NCBI GenBank assembly: GCA_024276195.1
Contig: JAJRXR010000054.1
Coordinates: 84,836-148,835 of the forward strand
Source: Planctomycetota bacterium
GTDB lineage: Bacteria; Planctomycetota; Phycisphaerae; Phycisphaerales; UBA1924
Direction of reading: 5' to 3'
DNA: 64,000 nt
Numbering within the stretch: position 1 is the stretch's first letter; each line of letters opens with the position of its first letter. The position numbers and the translations under genes were made by a program. This document shows, piece by piece, positions 21,076-29,464 of the stretch. The notes under the pieces are model-generated. The model saw only the letters and a program-made list of their open reading frames with translations. It made no database searches and was not told the DNA's origin.

Positions 21076-22561
21076 ATGGAAGATCTGCTCAGCGCTCTCA
21101 ACGACTGGAAACCCTTCCGCGCGATCGTTGTGGGTGATTTTATGCTCGATCGCCTCGTCCACGGCGAGGCCTCGCGCCTCTCGGCGGATGCGCCGGTGCC
21201 GGTCCTCAAGGTTGAGCGGCGTGAGGACCAGGCGGGGGGCGCCGCGAACCTATGCCTGAATCTCCGGGCCATGGGCGCGAGCGTGAGCGCTCTGGGTCTG
21301 CTTGGTGATGACACCGAGGGCGGGTTGCTCCGCACGATCCTCGCTGGCGAGGGCGTCTCGACGGACGCGCTGATCACGGACCCCACGCGCCCGACCACCT
21401 GCAAGCAGAACCTCATCGGGCTCGCGCAGGGACGCCACCCGCAGAAGATGTTCCGGGTCGATGTCGAATCGACCGAGGCGCCCGGCGAACAGATCGAGGC
21501 CAAGCTCCTCGCGGCGTTCGAGGCGGCTCTGCCCGACGCCGACGTTGTCTGTATCGAAGACTACAACAAGGGCGTGTGCGCACCGGCGCTGTGCATCGCG
21601 ATGATCCAGCGGGCGCGGAGCGCTGGCGTGCCTGTCTTTGTCGATCCGGCGTCGCTGAGCGATTTCAGCAAGTACCGCGGCGCCAGCGCGATCACGCCCA
21701 ACCGGACAGAGGCGGAACGGGCGACGGGCATGCCCACACACGCCGAGGCGTCGCCCGAGCACAATGTCAAGCTCGCGCGGGCCTTGCTCGACGCGCTGGA
21801 TCTCGAGTGTGTCGTGCTCACGCTCGATCGGCACGGGGCGCTGGTGCTGACCGGGGGCGACCCGACGCCGATCCCGGTCCCGACGATCGCGCGCGAGGTG
21901 TACGACGTGACGGGCGCGGGCGACATGATGCTCGCGGGGTTGGCCGCGGCCCGGGCCAACGGTGTCGGGTGGCGCGGCTCGGTCCGGTTCGCCAACGCCG
22001 CCGCCGGGCTGGAGGTCGAGGTCTTCGGCGTCGCCCCCATTCCGATCGAGCAGATCCACAACGAACTCCTCGCCCTGCACGCGGGCAAGGGGGGGGGCGC
22101 GCCGCTCGCTCGACGAGGCGCTCGTCCAGGTCCGGGCGGCGCGGAGCACGGGCAAGAAGGTGGTGTTCACGAACGGGTGCTTTGATGTGCTCCACGCCGG
22201 GCACGTACATCTGCTCGAACAGACCGCGGCTCTGGGCGACCTGCTCGTCGTTGGGCTCAACTCGGACGCCTCGGTCCGCCGCCTCAAGGGTGAGTCACGC
22301 CCACTCAATACCGAGGACGACCGGGCGTGCGTGCTCGGGGCGCTGGGCTCGGTGGACAGCGTGGTCGTATTTGATGAGGACACACCGATCAGGCTCATCG
22401 AGGCGATCCGCCCCGATGTTCTGGTCAAGGGGGGCGATTACACACGCGACGGTGTGATCGGCGCCGACATCGTCGAGAAGGGCGGCGGGCGCGTCGCGAT
22501 CATCCCACTCGTCGATGGCCTCTCGACGAGCGCGACCATCGCGAGGATGAAATCGAGCTGA
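21076..22561 (+). CDS. hldE: Bifunctional heptose-7-phosphate kinase/heptose-1-phosphate adenylyltransferase, frameshifted in a 9-G run
   Basis: HldE makes ADP-heptose for the LPS inner core. The kinase domain (PfkB fold) occupies the first frame: [31 protein letters not shown] and [12 protein letters not shown]. The adenylyltransferase domain ([40 protein letters not shown]) is in the +1 frame. The switch falls in nine consecutive G at 22089-22097. Eight G would join AAG-GGG-GGG-GCG into a single protein of about 494 aa, the usual length. The second part has no plausible start codon of its own before its conserved N-terminus, so two separate genes are unlikely. It follows lpxK by 30 bases on the same strand. 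Confidence 0.9.
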
Positions 22562-22601
22562 ACACCTGCAGCGCTTCGCCGCACTGGTCGATACTGCGGG
22601 C

Positions 22602-23051
22602 ATGGCTACGCAACGCCGTCCGGTTCATCTCGCGATCATTCATCAGTGCTATCTCGACGCGATCATGGCTGGCGACAAGACGATGGAGGCGCGCATCGCG
22701 CGCGTCCGGTGCGCCCCGTTCGGGCGCGTCGAAGTGGGCGATCGGATCTACTTCAAACAAACCGGCGGCCTGATCGGCGCGGCTGCGATCGTCACACATG
22801 TCCGCACCTTTGATGATCTCACACCTGCGGGCCTGCGCCAGCTCAGAGCGCGATGGAACGGTCAGATCCTTGGCACGCCCGAGTTCTGGCGTGGGCGGCG
22901 GGGCTGCCGGTACGCGACGCTGATCGAGCTTGGCGACGTGAACGCCGATGTCTCGGCTTCACTCGCAAGCGATCTGCTCACTCAGATCCCGCGCGGCTCC
23001 CGCTCGGGCTGGCACGTGATCGACCCGGCGCCACTCCGGCGCGCGGCCTAA
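22602..23051 (+). CDS. ASCH/PUA-fold domain protein
   Basis: A 149-aa protein whose first 100 residues fit the ASCH fold: HLAIIHQCYLDAIMAGDKTMEAR near the start (the K-x-EaR element), VEVGDRIYFK, and a strand IGAAAIVTHV. ASCH proteins are thought to bind RNA or modified nucleotides, and a few cleave N4-acetylcytidine, but no specific function can be assigned here. The C-terminal 45 residues are unlike anything I recognise. It starts 40 bases after hldE and may be read through from it. A palindromic repeat lies downstream and could end its transcript. Confidence 0.65.
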   Translation: MATQRRPVHLAIIHQCYLDAIMAGDKTMEARIARVRCAPFGRVEVGDRIYFKQTGGLIGAAAIVTHVRTFDDLTPAGLRQLRARWNGQILGTPEFWRGRRGCRYATLIELGDVNADVSASLASDLLTQIPRGSRSGWHVIDPAPLRRAA

Positions 23052-23105
23052 CGCCTGTCGTTGGGGCGTGAGCGTTGCGGGTGATCCTGGGATCTCGAAG
23101 ACGGG

Positions 23106-23224
23106 ATTGACCACAGAGGCACAGAGGACACAGAGAGTGAATCATGTTTTCAGGACGAAAATCCTGGGCTTCTCAATACATGAATCCGTCTTCTCTCTGT
23201 GATCTCTGTGCCTCTGTGGTCAAT
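23106..23224. repeat. Long palindromic intergenic repeat (ACCACAGAGGCACAGAG type)
   Basis: Two 32-base arms, 23106-23137 and 23193-23224, are reverse complements with two mismatches, separated by 55 bases. The arms begin with ATTGACCACAGAGGCACAGA. The element fills almost the whole gap between two convergent genes, so it could serve as a two-way transcription barrier. Its base composition differs from the flanking genes, and the arm sequence looks like a dispersed genomic repeat, though only one copy is in this window. Confidence 0.8.
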
Positions 23225-23234
23225 CCATCCGGTC

Positions 23235-24281
23235 CTATCGCCAATCAATCACAATCTTGCCAAACTGCTCGCCCGCCTCGAGTCGTTGGTAGGCCTCAAC
23301 ACACTGGTCTGGCTTGAAGACCTTGTCCACGGCTGGCGCCAACTTCCCGGCGCGGAAGAGCGACGCGGCCTCAGCAAACTCCTGGTTGGAGCCCATGGTC
23401 GAGCCGAGGATCCGGAGTTGGTTCCAGAAAATGCGCGCCAGGTCGGTGGTCGCGTCGGGGCCGGAGGTGCACCCGGGGGTGACGTAGGCGCCGCCGCGGG
23501 CGAGGGACTTGATGCAAAATAGATGCGTCGCCTTGCCGACGGAATCGACGCACAGGTCCACGCCGCGTTTGTTGGTCCACGAGCGGATCTGGCGTGACCA
23601 ATCCTCGCCCGTGTCGAGGACGCCCAGGTCGGCGCCGAGGGCGAGGGCCTGGTCCAGCTTCCATTGGTGTCGGCTCGTGACGGCGACCGAGCAGGCGAAA
23701 TGTTTGGCGATGGCGAGGGCCGTGGTCGCGACGCCGCCGCCGATGCCGGGGATGAGGACGGACTGCCCCGGGCGGAGCTGGCCCTTGGTCGCCATCATCG
23801 ACCACGCGGTCAGGGCGCACAGCCCGAAGGCCGCGGCTTGAACGGGATCAGCATCACCCACGTCGGCGATGTTGGCAACGGGAACGTTGAAGCGTTCGCT
23901 GTGCGCGCCGGGGGAGTGGTGCTCGCCGATGAGCTCGTAATCCGGCGCCAGCGTGGACGCGGGCGGATCGCCCGGGCGCGCTCGGTTCGGGATCTCGATC
24001 GCGGCGTTGAAGATCACACGCCTGCCGACCCAGGACTCGTCCACGCCTTCGCCGACGCTGGCGACCTGGGCGCAGGCGTCGCACCCGCTGACGCGGGGGT
24101 AGGTCAGGTCAACACCCGGGATGCCGCGCCCGACCCAGAGGTCCATGTGGTTGAAGGCGGAGCAGAGCGTGCGAAGCTGGACCTGCCCGCTGGCGGGCGC
24201 TGGCGGGTCGGGGAAGTCGGGTTGAAGCTCGATGTTCGCGGCGACGGGGGCGCCCTGGCTGGTGACGACTACTGCTTTCAT
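23235..24281 (-). CDS. MDR-family (zinc-type alcohol dehydrogenase-like) oxidoreductase
   Basis: A 348-aa medium-chain dehydrogenase/reductase. The GroES-like N-terminal half shows FNHMDLWVGRGIPG, PRVSGCDACAQV and VGRRVIF. The Rossmann half has VLIPGIGGGVATTALAIAKHF and AVTSRHQWKLDQALALGAD, then GVDLCVDSVG. The ALNHLDLW-type motif places it near the AdhP/quinone-reductase-like branch. The four-Cys structural zinc lobe of classic alcohol dehydrogenases is not visible, so it is more likely a zinc-independent NADPH reductase. The substrate is unknown. The downstream palindrome separates it from the convergent ASCH gene, and its start lies only 23 bases from that of a divergent gene. Confidence 0.85.
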   Translation of the reverse strand: MKAVVVTSQGAPVAANIELQPDFPDPPAPASGQVQLRTLCSAFNHMDLWVGRGIPGVDLTYPRVSGCDACAQVASVGEGVDESWVGRRVIFNAAIEIPNRARPGDPPASTLAPDYELIGEHHSPGAHSERFNVPVANIADVGDADPVQAAAFGLCALTAWSMMATKGQLRPGQSVLIPGIGGGVATTALAIAKHFACSVAVTSRHQWKLDQALALGADLGVLDTGEDWSRQIRSWTNKRGVDLCVDSVGKATHLFCIKSLARGGAYVTPGCTSGPDATTDLARIFWNQLRILGSTMGSNQEFAEAASLFRAGKLAPAVDKVFKPDQCVEAYQRLEAGEQFGKIVIDWR

Positions 24282-24304
24282 GCGATGATGCTAGCCTTGC
24301 ACAC

Positions 24305-24919
24305 ATGTTTCGGAAGAAGACTCCCGACAGCATCTGGACCGAACAATCGAGAGCCCTCGTTGCGGGGCTCATGGGGCGCTCGCTCCAACAGGTGTGGTAT
24401 CTGGTTCCGGCGGTCTTCGAGGGCGCCCCTTGCACTTGGGCGCAAACGAACTGGCAGGGCGTCGAAGAAGTTGATCAAGCAGTTGGGTTGCGGTTTGACG
24501 GTGACCAGTGGCTTTGGCTCTGGTGGGATTGGCCTGCTCAGGTTGACGAGTATCAGGATTATTGCATTCGGCTTTCAGAGACCTGGCCTGAGCACGGCGC
24601 TGTCGTATGTGTCTCAGCTGACCGGTCATGGCAGCTAAAGCTGGGAACAAGGTTGTCGGGCGCGAGTCTGTATTTTGACATGTGCGAGGACTCAATTATC
24701 GACACAAGCAAGCCCAGCAAGACCTGGGGGTTGATTGACATTGCCTTGCGATTCGAGCGCTCACCACCAGTGGCCATTGGCTCGCGCCAGCTCCGGGAGA
24801 ACGGTCCCTCATCAGTTAACTCTGATTCATTGCTCGTCGTTCACGACGAACAACAGTGGCAGCCGCTGGGAATCGGACCCTACTGCTCATCCAAACCATG
24901 GCACACAGTCGATCTCTGA
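24305..24919 (+). CDS. Hypothetical protein
   Basis: A 204-aa protein with no family I recognise. It is Trp-rich (WLWLWWDWP), soluble, and has no signal peptide or transmembrane helix. A strand-rich middle (AVVCVSADRSWQLKLGTRLSGASLYFD) and a C-terminal VVHDEQQW suggest a small beta-rich fold of the kind seen in immunity-type or cargo-type orphan proteins, but that is only an impression. Base composition is less GC-rich than the surroundings. The start codon is 23 bases from the divergent MDR gene and lacks a Shine-Dalgarno, so a leaderless message is possible. A bidirectional terminator follows. Confidence 0.5.
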   Translation: MFRKKTPDSIWTEQSRALVAGLMGRSLQQVWYLVPAVFEGAPCTWAQTNWQGVEEVDQAVGLRFDGDQWLWLWWDWPAQVDEYQDYCIRLSETWPEHGAVVCVSADRSWQLKLGTRLSGASLYFDMCEDSIIDTSKPSKTWGLIDIALRFERSPPVAIGSRQLRENGPSSVNSDSLLVVHDEQQWQPLGIGPYCSSKPWHTVDL

Positions 24920-24935
24920 GAAGCGCACAAAAACG

Positions 24936-24965
24936 AAACGCCCGGGCGTTGTCGCCCGGGCGTTT
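24936..24965. terminator. Bidirectional intrinsic terminator
   Basis: A perfect 13-bp stem AAACGCCCGGGCG/CGCCCGGGCGTTT with a TTGT loop lies between convergent genes. On the minus strand the stem is followed by CGTTTTTGTG, a good end for rplS. On the plus strand it ends in CGTTTGTC, weaker but usable for the orphan gene. Confidence 0.85.
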
Positions 24966-25004
24966 GTCTCTCGATCGTCTCGGTTCTCTCGCCGAAACGC
25001 TGGG

Positions 25005-25397
25005 TTATCGCTGGATGGTGGGCATGCCCTTGACGTGCTTCATGCCGCGTCGGCGGTCGCGCAGGCGACGGCTCTTGCCCACGCGGTCGCGCAGGAAGTA
25101 GAGCTTGGCCCTGCGGGCGTCGGCACGGCGCACGACCTCGATCTTGGAGATCGAGGGCGAGTTCATGGGCCAGGTCCGCTCGACGCCGATCTCGTCGGAG
25201 ACGCGACGGACGATGATCATCTCGTTGATGCCGCGTCCCTTGCGCGAGATGAGCACACCCGAGAAAATCTGGATGCGCTCCTTCTCGCCCTCGCGGATGC
25301 GGACGTGGACGTTGATCGTGTCGCCCACGTCGAAGCGCGGCAGGTCCGTCTTCAGAGCGTCGGCGTTGATGGACTCGATCAGTTGCTGCGTGCCCAT
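25005..25397 (-). CDS. rplS: 50S ribosomal protein L19
   Basis: L19 sits at the 30S-50S interface of the ribosome. The 130-aa product has the family core FDVGDTINVHVRIREGEKERIQIFSG-like opening (residues about 22-45), then ISRKGRGINEMIIVRRVS, GVERTWPMNSPSI, and VVRRADARRAKLYFLRDRVGK near residue 100. GAGGAG lies before the ATG. A short basic tail (RRRGMKHVKGMPTIQR) extends past the usual end. It follows trmD by 90 bases on the same strand, the conserved order in most bacteria, and ends before a strong terminator. Confidence 0.97.
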   Translation of the reverse strand: MGTQQLIESINADALKTDLPRFDVGDTINVHVRIREGEKERIQIFSGVLISRKGRGINEMIIVRRVSDEIGVERTWPMNSPSISKIEVVRRADARRAKLYFLRDRVGKSRRLRDRRRGMKHVKGMPTIQR

Positions 25398-25487
25398 GGC
25401 GGGGGCTCCTCATCTACGGACAAATCAGTCCCCCGGGGCGATCGCCTCTCGGGGACGGGAAGGGTAGGCAGGGAGACCTCGCGGGGT

Positions 25488-26345
25488 CTAGACGCCCGGG
25501 TTTGACCCTGGGTTTGGCTCTGGGTTTGGCTGGGGCGGAGGCTCGAGCAGGTCCGGGCGGCGGGCGCGGGTTCGCTGGGCCATCCGCTCCAGGCGCCAGC
25601 GGGCGACAGCCGCGTGATCGCCCGAGAGCAGGGCCTCGGGGATCTCGGCGCCCTCCCAGACCCGCGGGCGGGTGTAGTGGGGGCAGTCGAGCAGGCGGGC
25701 GCCCTCGGGGATGCCCAGTTCGCCTTTGAGCGTGGCGAGGCGTTTGGGGTTGAGTTCGCAGCCGTCGGGGTCGGTGGTGGGGGGAAAGCCGAAGCTGTCT
25801 TGGACAGCCGAGGCGTCGTCGCCCAGGACACCGGGCAGGAGGCGGGCGATCGCGTCGATGAGGACGAGTGCAGCCAGTTCGCCGCCCGAAAGCACATAGT
25901 CGCCGATGGAGAGTTCCAGCGGTTCGAGCTTCTCGATGACGCGCTCGTCGATTCCCTCATAGTGCCCGGCGATGATGAGCAGCCTTGGCTCGCCCGCGAG
26001 CTGTTCAACAAGGGCCTGGTCGAGGCGCTGGCCTTGGGGGGTCATGAGGATGCGTTTGGCGGGGCGCGGGTCCTGAGCCTCGGCGTGCGCGACCGCGTCC
26101 CAGACGGGCTGACACATCATGACCATGCCGGGTCCACCGCCGAAGGGTCGGTCGTCGGTTTTGTTGTGCTTGTTGTCAGCGAAATCACGGATGTTGGTGG
26201 CGCAGATTTCGAGGGCGCTGGCCGCCTGCGCGCGCGCGGGGATGGAGACCCCCAACACCCCCGGGGGCTCGGGCGCGAACATCTCCGGAAACGTGGTCAG
26301 CACGTCGATGCGGAGAGGGCGGGATGGACGCTCGGATGAGGGCAC
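25488..26345 (-). CDS. trmD: tRNA (guanine-N1)-methyltransferase
   Basis: Methylates G37 next to the anticodon, preventing +1 slippage on the ribosome. The 285-aa SPOUT-family protein shows IDVLTTFPEMF at the start, ATNIRDFADNKHNKTDDRPFGGGPGM in the N-terminal lobe, the knotted cofactor site LLIIAGHYEGIDERV and SIGDYVLSGGELA, and the C-terminal HYTRPRVWEG. The start is a GTG at 26345 with no clear Shine-Dalgarno. The last 20 residues are Pro/Asn-rich (PQPNPEPNPGSNPGV), a low-complexity tail not needed for activity. It is followed by rplS; rimM, often next to trmD, is not here. Confidence 0.95.
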   Translation of the reverse strand: MPSSERPSRPLRIDVLTTFPEMFAPEPPGVLGVSIPARAQAASALEICATNIRDFADNKHNKTDDRPFGGGPGMVMMCQPVWDAVAHAEAQDPRPAKRILMTPQGQRLDQALVEQLAGEPRLLIIAGHYEGIDERVIEKLEPLELSIGDYVLSGGELAALVLIDAIARLLPGVLGDDASAVQDSFGFPPTTDPDGCELNPKRLATLKGELGIPEGARLLDCPHYTRPRVWEGAEIPEALLSGDHAAVARWRLERMAQRTRARRPDLLEPPPQPNPEPNPGSNPGV

Positions 26346-26410
26346 GCGGGATTGTTGGGGGGGGAGAGGGCGAAGTCGCCGAGCACAGCCCGCTCAATCG
26401 CGCAAAGAAC

Positions 26411-26446
26411 AGGCCCCGTGACGGGTCGCGGGGCCTTTGGGATCAA
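26411..26446 (-). terminator. Intrinsic terminator between the dockerin gene and trmD
   Basis: An 8-bp stem AGGCCCCG/CGGGGCCT (26411-26418 with 26429-26436) has a 10-base loop. Reading on the minus strand it is followed by TGTTCTTTGCG. It lies 64 bases after the stop of the 593-aa secreted gene and 66 bases before the trmD start, and would separate their transcripts. Confidence 0.65.
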
Positions 26447-26500
26447 GCGTTTGATGTCGAGTCGAGGAGTATTCCTCGTGCGCGAGGAGCGGAGCAGGCT

Positions 26501-28282
26501 CTACGGGCAGCCTGCGCCAAAGGCGGTGAGGTGGGCCAGGACGTCGTCGAAGTCAAAGACGCCGAAGGCGGGGGCGAGATCGGCGCTGGGGTCCATGGCG
26601 TCGAAGGCGGTGAGGAAGGCCAGGACATCATCGAAGTCCAGCACGCCGAAGGGGATGGCGAGGTCGGCGATGTTGCATCCCCCTTCTACTTCGAACGTGA
26701 TCTCGGATTGCAAAAACAAGATTTCTGCAGATTGAACATAGGATTCGAGGCCAGCATTATTGCTTAGTGCATTGACAAAGACCCGTTCGAGACGGAGTAG
26801 ATACGAGCCGCCCATCGCGGGAGCGCTAAACACGCCATCAGCGATGATCTGGCCACCGAGCCCGGTCGCGATTCCTTCATCCACAACGATGTCCTCCCCA
26901 AGCCCGGTCGCGAGTACAACACCAAACGTATTCTGAGAACCACCAATCTCAAGCAAGTTCCCTGAAGCGGGTGTGCCGCGGTATCCGCCTGGGGGAGGGT
27001 TCGTGATTCCGAGCGGGCGATCGAAGCCGATCATCTCGGAGGGAGTTGCGATCGCGGGTGAGAGGAGGATCTGACTGGGATTAGATCCGTCGGAGATCAG
27101 GCTTCCGACAAACGCTGTAAGACCACGGCTATCGGCGTTGTCGATTTCAACAAGGATTTGCCAATCGATTGGGTCTCCGGGGCTGACCACGAGACCGCTC
27201 TGCGTTGACCCGAGCGTCACCGATGCGGTCGATTCCCCGGACAACCGGGTTGGTGGAATACCAGCTATATTGTCGAAGCCATCGGACCCTGCCGGGACGA
27301 GGGAGCTACGTGCTCTTGTCGGCGGGGCGCTTCGTGCGCTGTCCGTGATATTGATACTTCTTCGCACTCGGAAGTACTCATCCTGGCTTGCTCCGGGATC
27401 GAGTAAGCCGTATGCAACTAGAACGTCTGGAGTCGTGATAGGACGCTCGGACCTCGAACCTAACCAGTCGTTGGTCTTGGCGTTTACGACGTGACGGAAG
27501 TGGCCGTGCGAGTACGGGGTTCGATACAGCGAGGGATTATTCGAAGGAATGCCTCTCACGATGATGATCCAGGCTGGCGTCGGGCCGTCCGGCGTCATGA
27601 ATGGAGATAGTTCGCACATCACATAGTACGCAGTGATTTGGCGAGCAGTTCCAACTGCGCCGATCGGGGCCTTAGGGTTCGCTTCGCCCCAATCGGGCCA
27701 GAGGGCCTCAAGAAATCCGATCTTGGGCATACTACTTGGCAGAGCGGTCCAGGTCTCTGGTCCGTTCATTTGAAGCCAGCGAGTGGCGTCCGATCCTGAA
27801 AGGAATGGGAGGAGTTGTGGGGAGTCTTCTGCAAACCTTGTTTGTACCTTGAGCAATGCCCCGGACTCCGGGTCAATGAAGATATCGAGGATTCGTAGCG
27901 AGGCGTCGTTCTCCTCACCGAGCGTGCCGAGCCAGCCTGGGAGCGTTGTCGTGACGCGCCAGACCAGTCCGTGCGTGAGGGCTTCTGCCAAGAAGAAAGG
28001 GCTCGGATCCTTGGGGATCCGAATAAGCTCTACTGTAGGAGGTGCGAGAAGTGGAGCGATCCGGCGCGTACGGGTATCACCCAAGTAAGCAAAGGCAAGA
28101 CGAGTCGCGGACTCGGCGTCGGGTACTGCGATACTAACAGGCGGGGGGGAGTTTTGGGCGTAGGCACGCGAGGTCTGCGCCAGGAATACAAAAACGGCAG
28201 CAAGCGAGCAGAGTTCATGCAACGTGAGGCGTGTCATACACATGCCGAGCAGGGTTTGATCGCGGAATCGTTTCGATCGCAT
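26501..28282 (-). CDS. Secreted protein with C-terminal tandem GC-type dockerin-like modules
   Basis: A 593-aa exported protein. GAGGAGA precedes the ATG at 28282. A signal peptide (LCSLAAVFVFLAQTSRAYAQ, cleavage after AQ near residue 43) opens it. The long central region is beta-rich and unassigned. The last 59 residues hold two near-identical modules, ADLAIPFGVLDFDDVLAFL and ADLAPAFGVFDFDDVLAHL, each followed by a TAF turn, bracketed by GCN and GCP. This resembles the GC-type dockerin-like anchor found on many secreted Phycisphaerae proteins, whose partner is not well defined. It starts two bases after the preceding secreted gene's stop, so the two are co-translated. Base composition is lower in GC than the ribosomal genes around it. 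Confidence 0.75.
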   Translation of the reverse strand: MRSKRFRDQTLLGMCMTRLTLHELCSLAAVFVFLAQTSRAYAQNSPPPVSIAVPDAESATRLAFAYLGDTRTRRIAPLLAPPTVELIRIPKDPSPFFLAEALTHGLVWRVTTTLPGWLGTLGEENDASLRILDIFIDPESGALLKVQTRFAEDSPQLLPFLSGSDATRWLQMNGPETWTALPSSMPKIGFLEALWPDWGEANPKAPIGAVGTARQITAYYVMCELSPFMTPDGPTPAWIIIVRGIPSNNPSLYRTPYSHGHFRHVVNAKTNDWLGSRSERPITTPDVLVAYGLLDPGASQDEYFRVRRSINITDSARSAPPTRARSSLVPAGSDGFDNIAGIPPTRLSGESTASVTLGSTQSGLVVSPGDPIDWQILVEIDNADSRGLTAFVGSLISDGSNPSQILLSPAIATPSEMIGFDRPLGITNPPPGGYRGTPASGNLLEIGGSQNTFGVVLATGLGEDIVVDEGIATGLGGQIIADGVFSAPAMGGSYLLRLERVFVNALSNNAGLESYVQSAEILFLQSEITFEVEGGCNIADLAIPFGVLDFDDVLAFLTAFDAMDPSADLAPAFGVFDFDDVLAHLTAFGAGCP

Positions 28283-28284
28283 GG

Positions 28285-29259
28285 CTATCTCCTCACATCC
28301 CAGATATTGACGCGGCTGGCGCCGACGCGCTCAGCTTGATGCATCCGGGGCCTGGACGTGAAAATGTCGTTGTCAACGAACTGCTCGGGCATGAAGTTCC
28401 CGTTGTTCCCGATCTCATACTGGCAGTTACGGAATTCCGCCTTGTTGCTCGGCGTTCCTACCATCAAATCCCAGTGATTCATGGTTTCGCCGGAATACGT
28501 CACTGTAGTGCCGCGTTCGTTGGACCATAGTTCGTGCGAAAGGGTGCCGACGGGAACGTCCTCATAAGAAAACTGCCAGACGCCGAAAGTGGGTATGGAT
28601 TGCTCGCAGACGAAGGTGCGCCGTCCGGCCAGTGGCCCCCCATAATAGCCTGTATTGACCTCTTGGTTCGCTGCTCCATTGGAGGCGTCAGCGACCTCAG
28701 CATAGAGCGCAATAAATACATCGCCAGGGCTGACACCCTGCGGAATTACGCTTGGGTCAGTGAAGCGTCCTCGAACGTATCCGAACTGCGCCCATCGAAC
28801 AACTCTTGGCTCCCCCGAGACCACCATTTCCTGATTCACTCCAACGAAAGCACGGCTTGCCGCTTGCTGCAACACCATTCCTGGCTCTGCGCACAGTTCG
28901 GTTGTCTCGAAGTCAATGTCGGATGACACACCGGTCGCGAAGTTATGCAGCGTCGATGCAAATGCCCAGTATCTTACTCCATCAGGGCCACACTCGGTTT
29001 TCGGCGGGCCGTGAAAGCGAGATACGACAATAACGTCTTCCAAAGTAACGACGTCGTCGGTATCGTCCGGCTGGTCAAGTGCTATGCAACTCCCTGTTGC
29101 GGTGGTTCCGAGTGGACCCGCGAGGCAAGTCGGGATGAAAGCGATGTCGGAGTTGTCCACATCGCCGTCGTCATCAACATCGCCTACGAGTTGCGCAGGC
29201 GCCGCTGCCGTCAGAGTAGCTACGAAGGCGAATACGAACAGGTGGCGGGCATTCATCAT
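28285..29259 (-). CDS. Secreted protein with N-terminal dockerin-like calcium motif
   Basis: A 324-aa exported protein preceded by GGGAGAG. The signal peptide (residues 1-22, ending APAQ) is followed at once by a dockerin/EF-hand-like loop, DVDDDGDVDNSDIAFIPTC, and a possible second half at about 62-78 (DQPDDTDDVVTLEDVIVV). The rest (WAFASTLHNFATGV, GDVFIALYAEVADASN, WDLMVGTPSN) is beta-rich and has no recognised catalytic motif. The stop is two bases from the start of the second secreted gene. Together they sit between rpsP and trmD, where rimM or nothing is usual. Calcium binding at the loop is inferred from the D-x-D-x-D pattern. Confidence 0.7.
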   Translation of the reverse strand: MMNARHLFVFAFVATLTAAAPAQLVGDVDDDGDVDNSDIAFIPTCLAGPLGTTATGSCIALDQPDDTDDVVTLEDVIVVSRFHGPPKTECGPDGVRYWAFASTLHNFATGVSSDIDFETTELCAEPGMVLQQAASRAFVGVNQEMVVSGEPRVVRWAQFGYVRGRFTDPSVIPQGVSPGDVFIALYAEVADASNGAANQEVNTGYYGGPLAGRRTFVCEQSIPTFGVWQFSYEDVPVGTLSHELWSNERGTTVTYSGETMNHWDLMVGTPSNKAEFRNCQYEIGNNGNFMPEQFVDNDIFTSRPRMHQAERVGASRVNIWDVRR

Positions 29260-29351
29260 GATGACTCTCCCTTGCGTGATGGTCTCTGGCAGGTGACGAG
29301 TCTCGCCTCAGTCTACATCGTCCGATACGCATCCCAAGCCCCCAAGGCGCA

Positions 29352-29380
29352 AGAAAAAGCCCCCCGTCGGATGGGGGACT
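29352..29380 (-). terminator. Intrinsic terminator after rpsP
   Basis: Read on the minus strand, GTCCCCC-atccgac-GGGGGGC is followed by TTTTTCTTG. It lies about 85 bases after the rpsP stop and 90 bases before the first secreted gene, so rpsP is probably transcribed on its own. Confidence 0.8.
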
Positions 29381-29464
29381 CGCGTGAAAAACTCTGATTT
29401 GTGCGTTCATGCTCGCCAGAGCCCGATCCGGCGTGATCGGTCGAGGGAATCCACTTCCCCAGGA

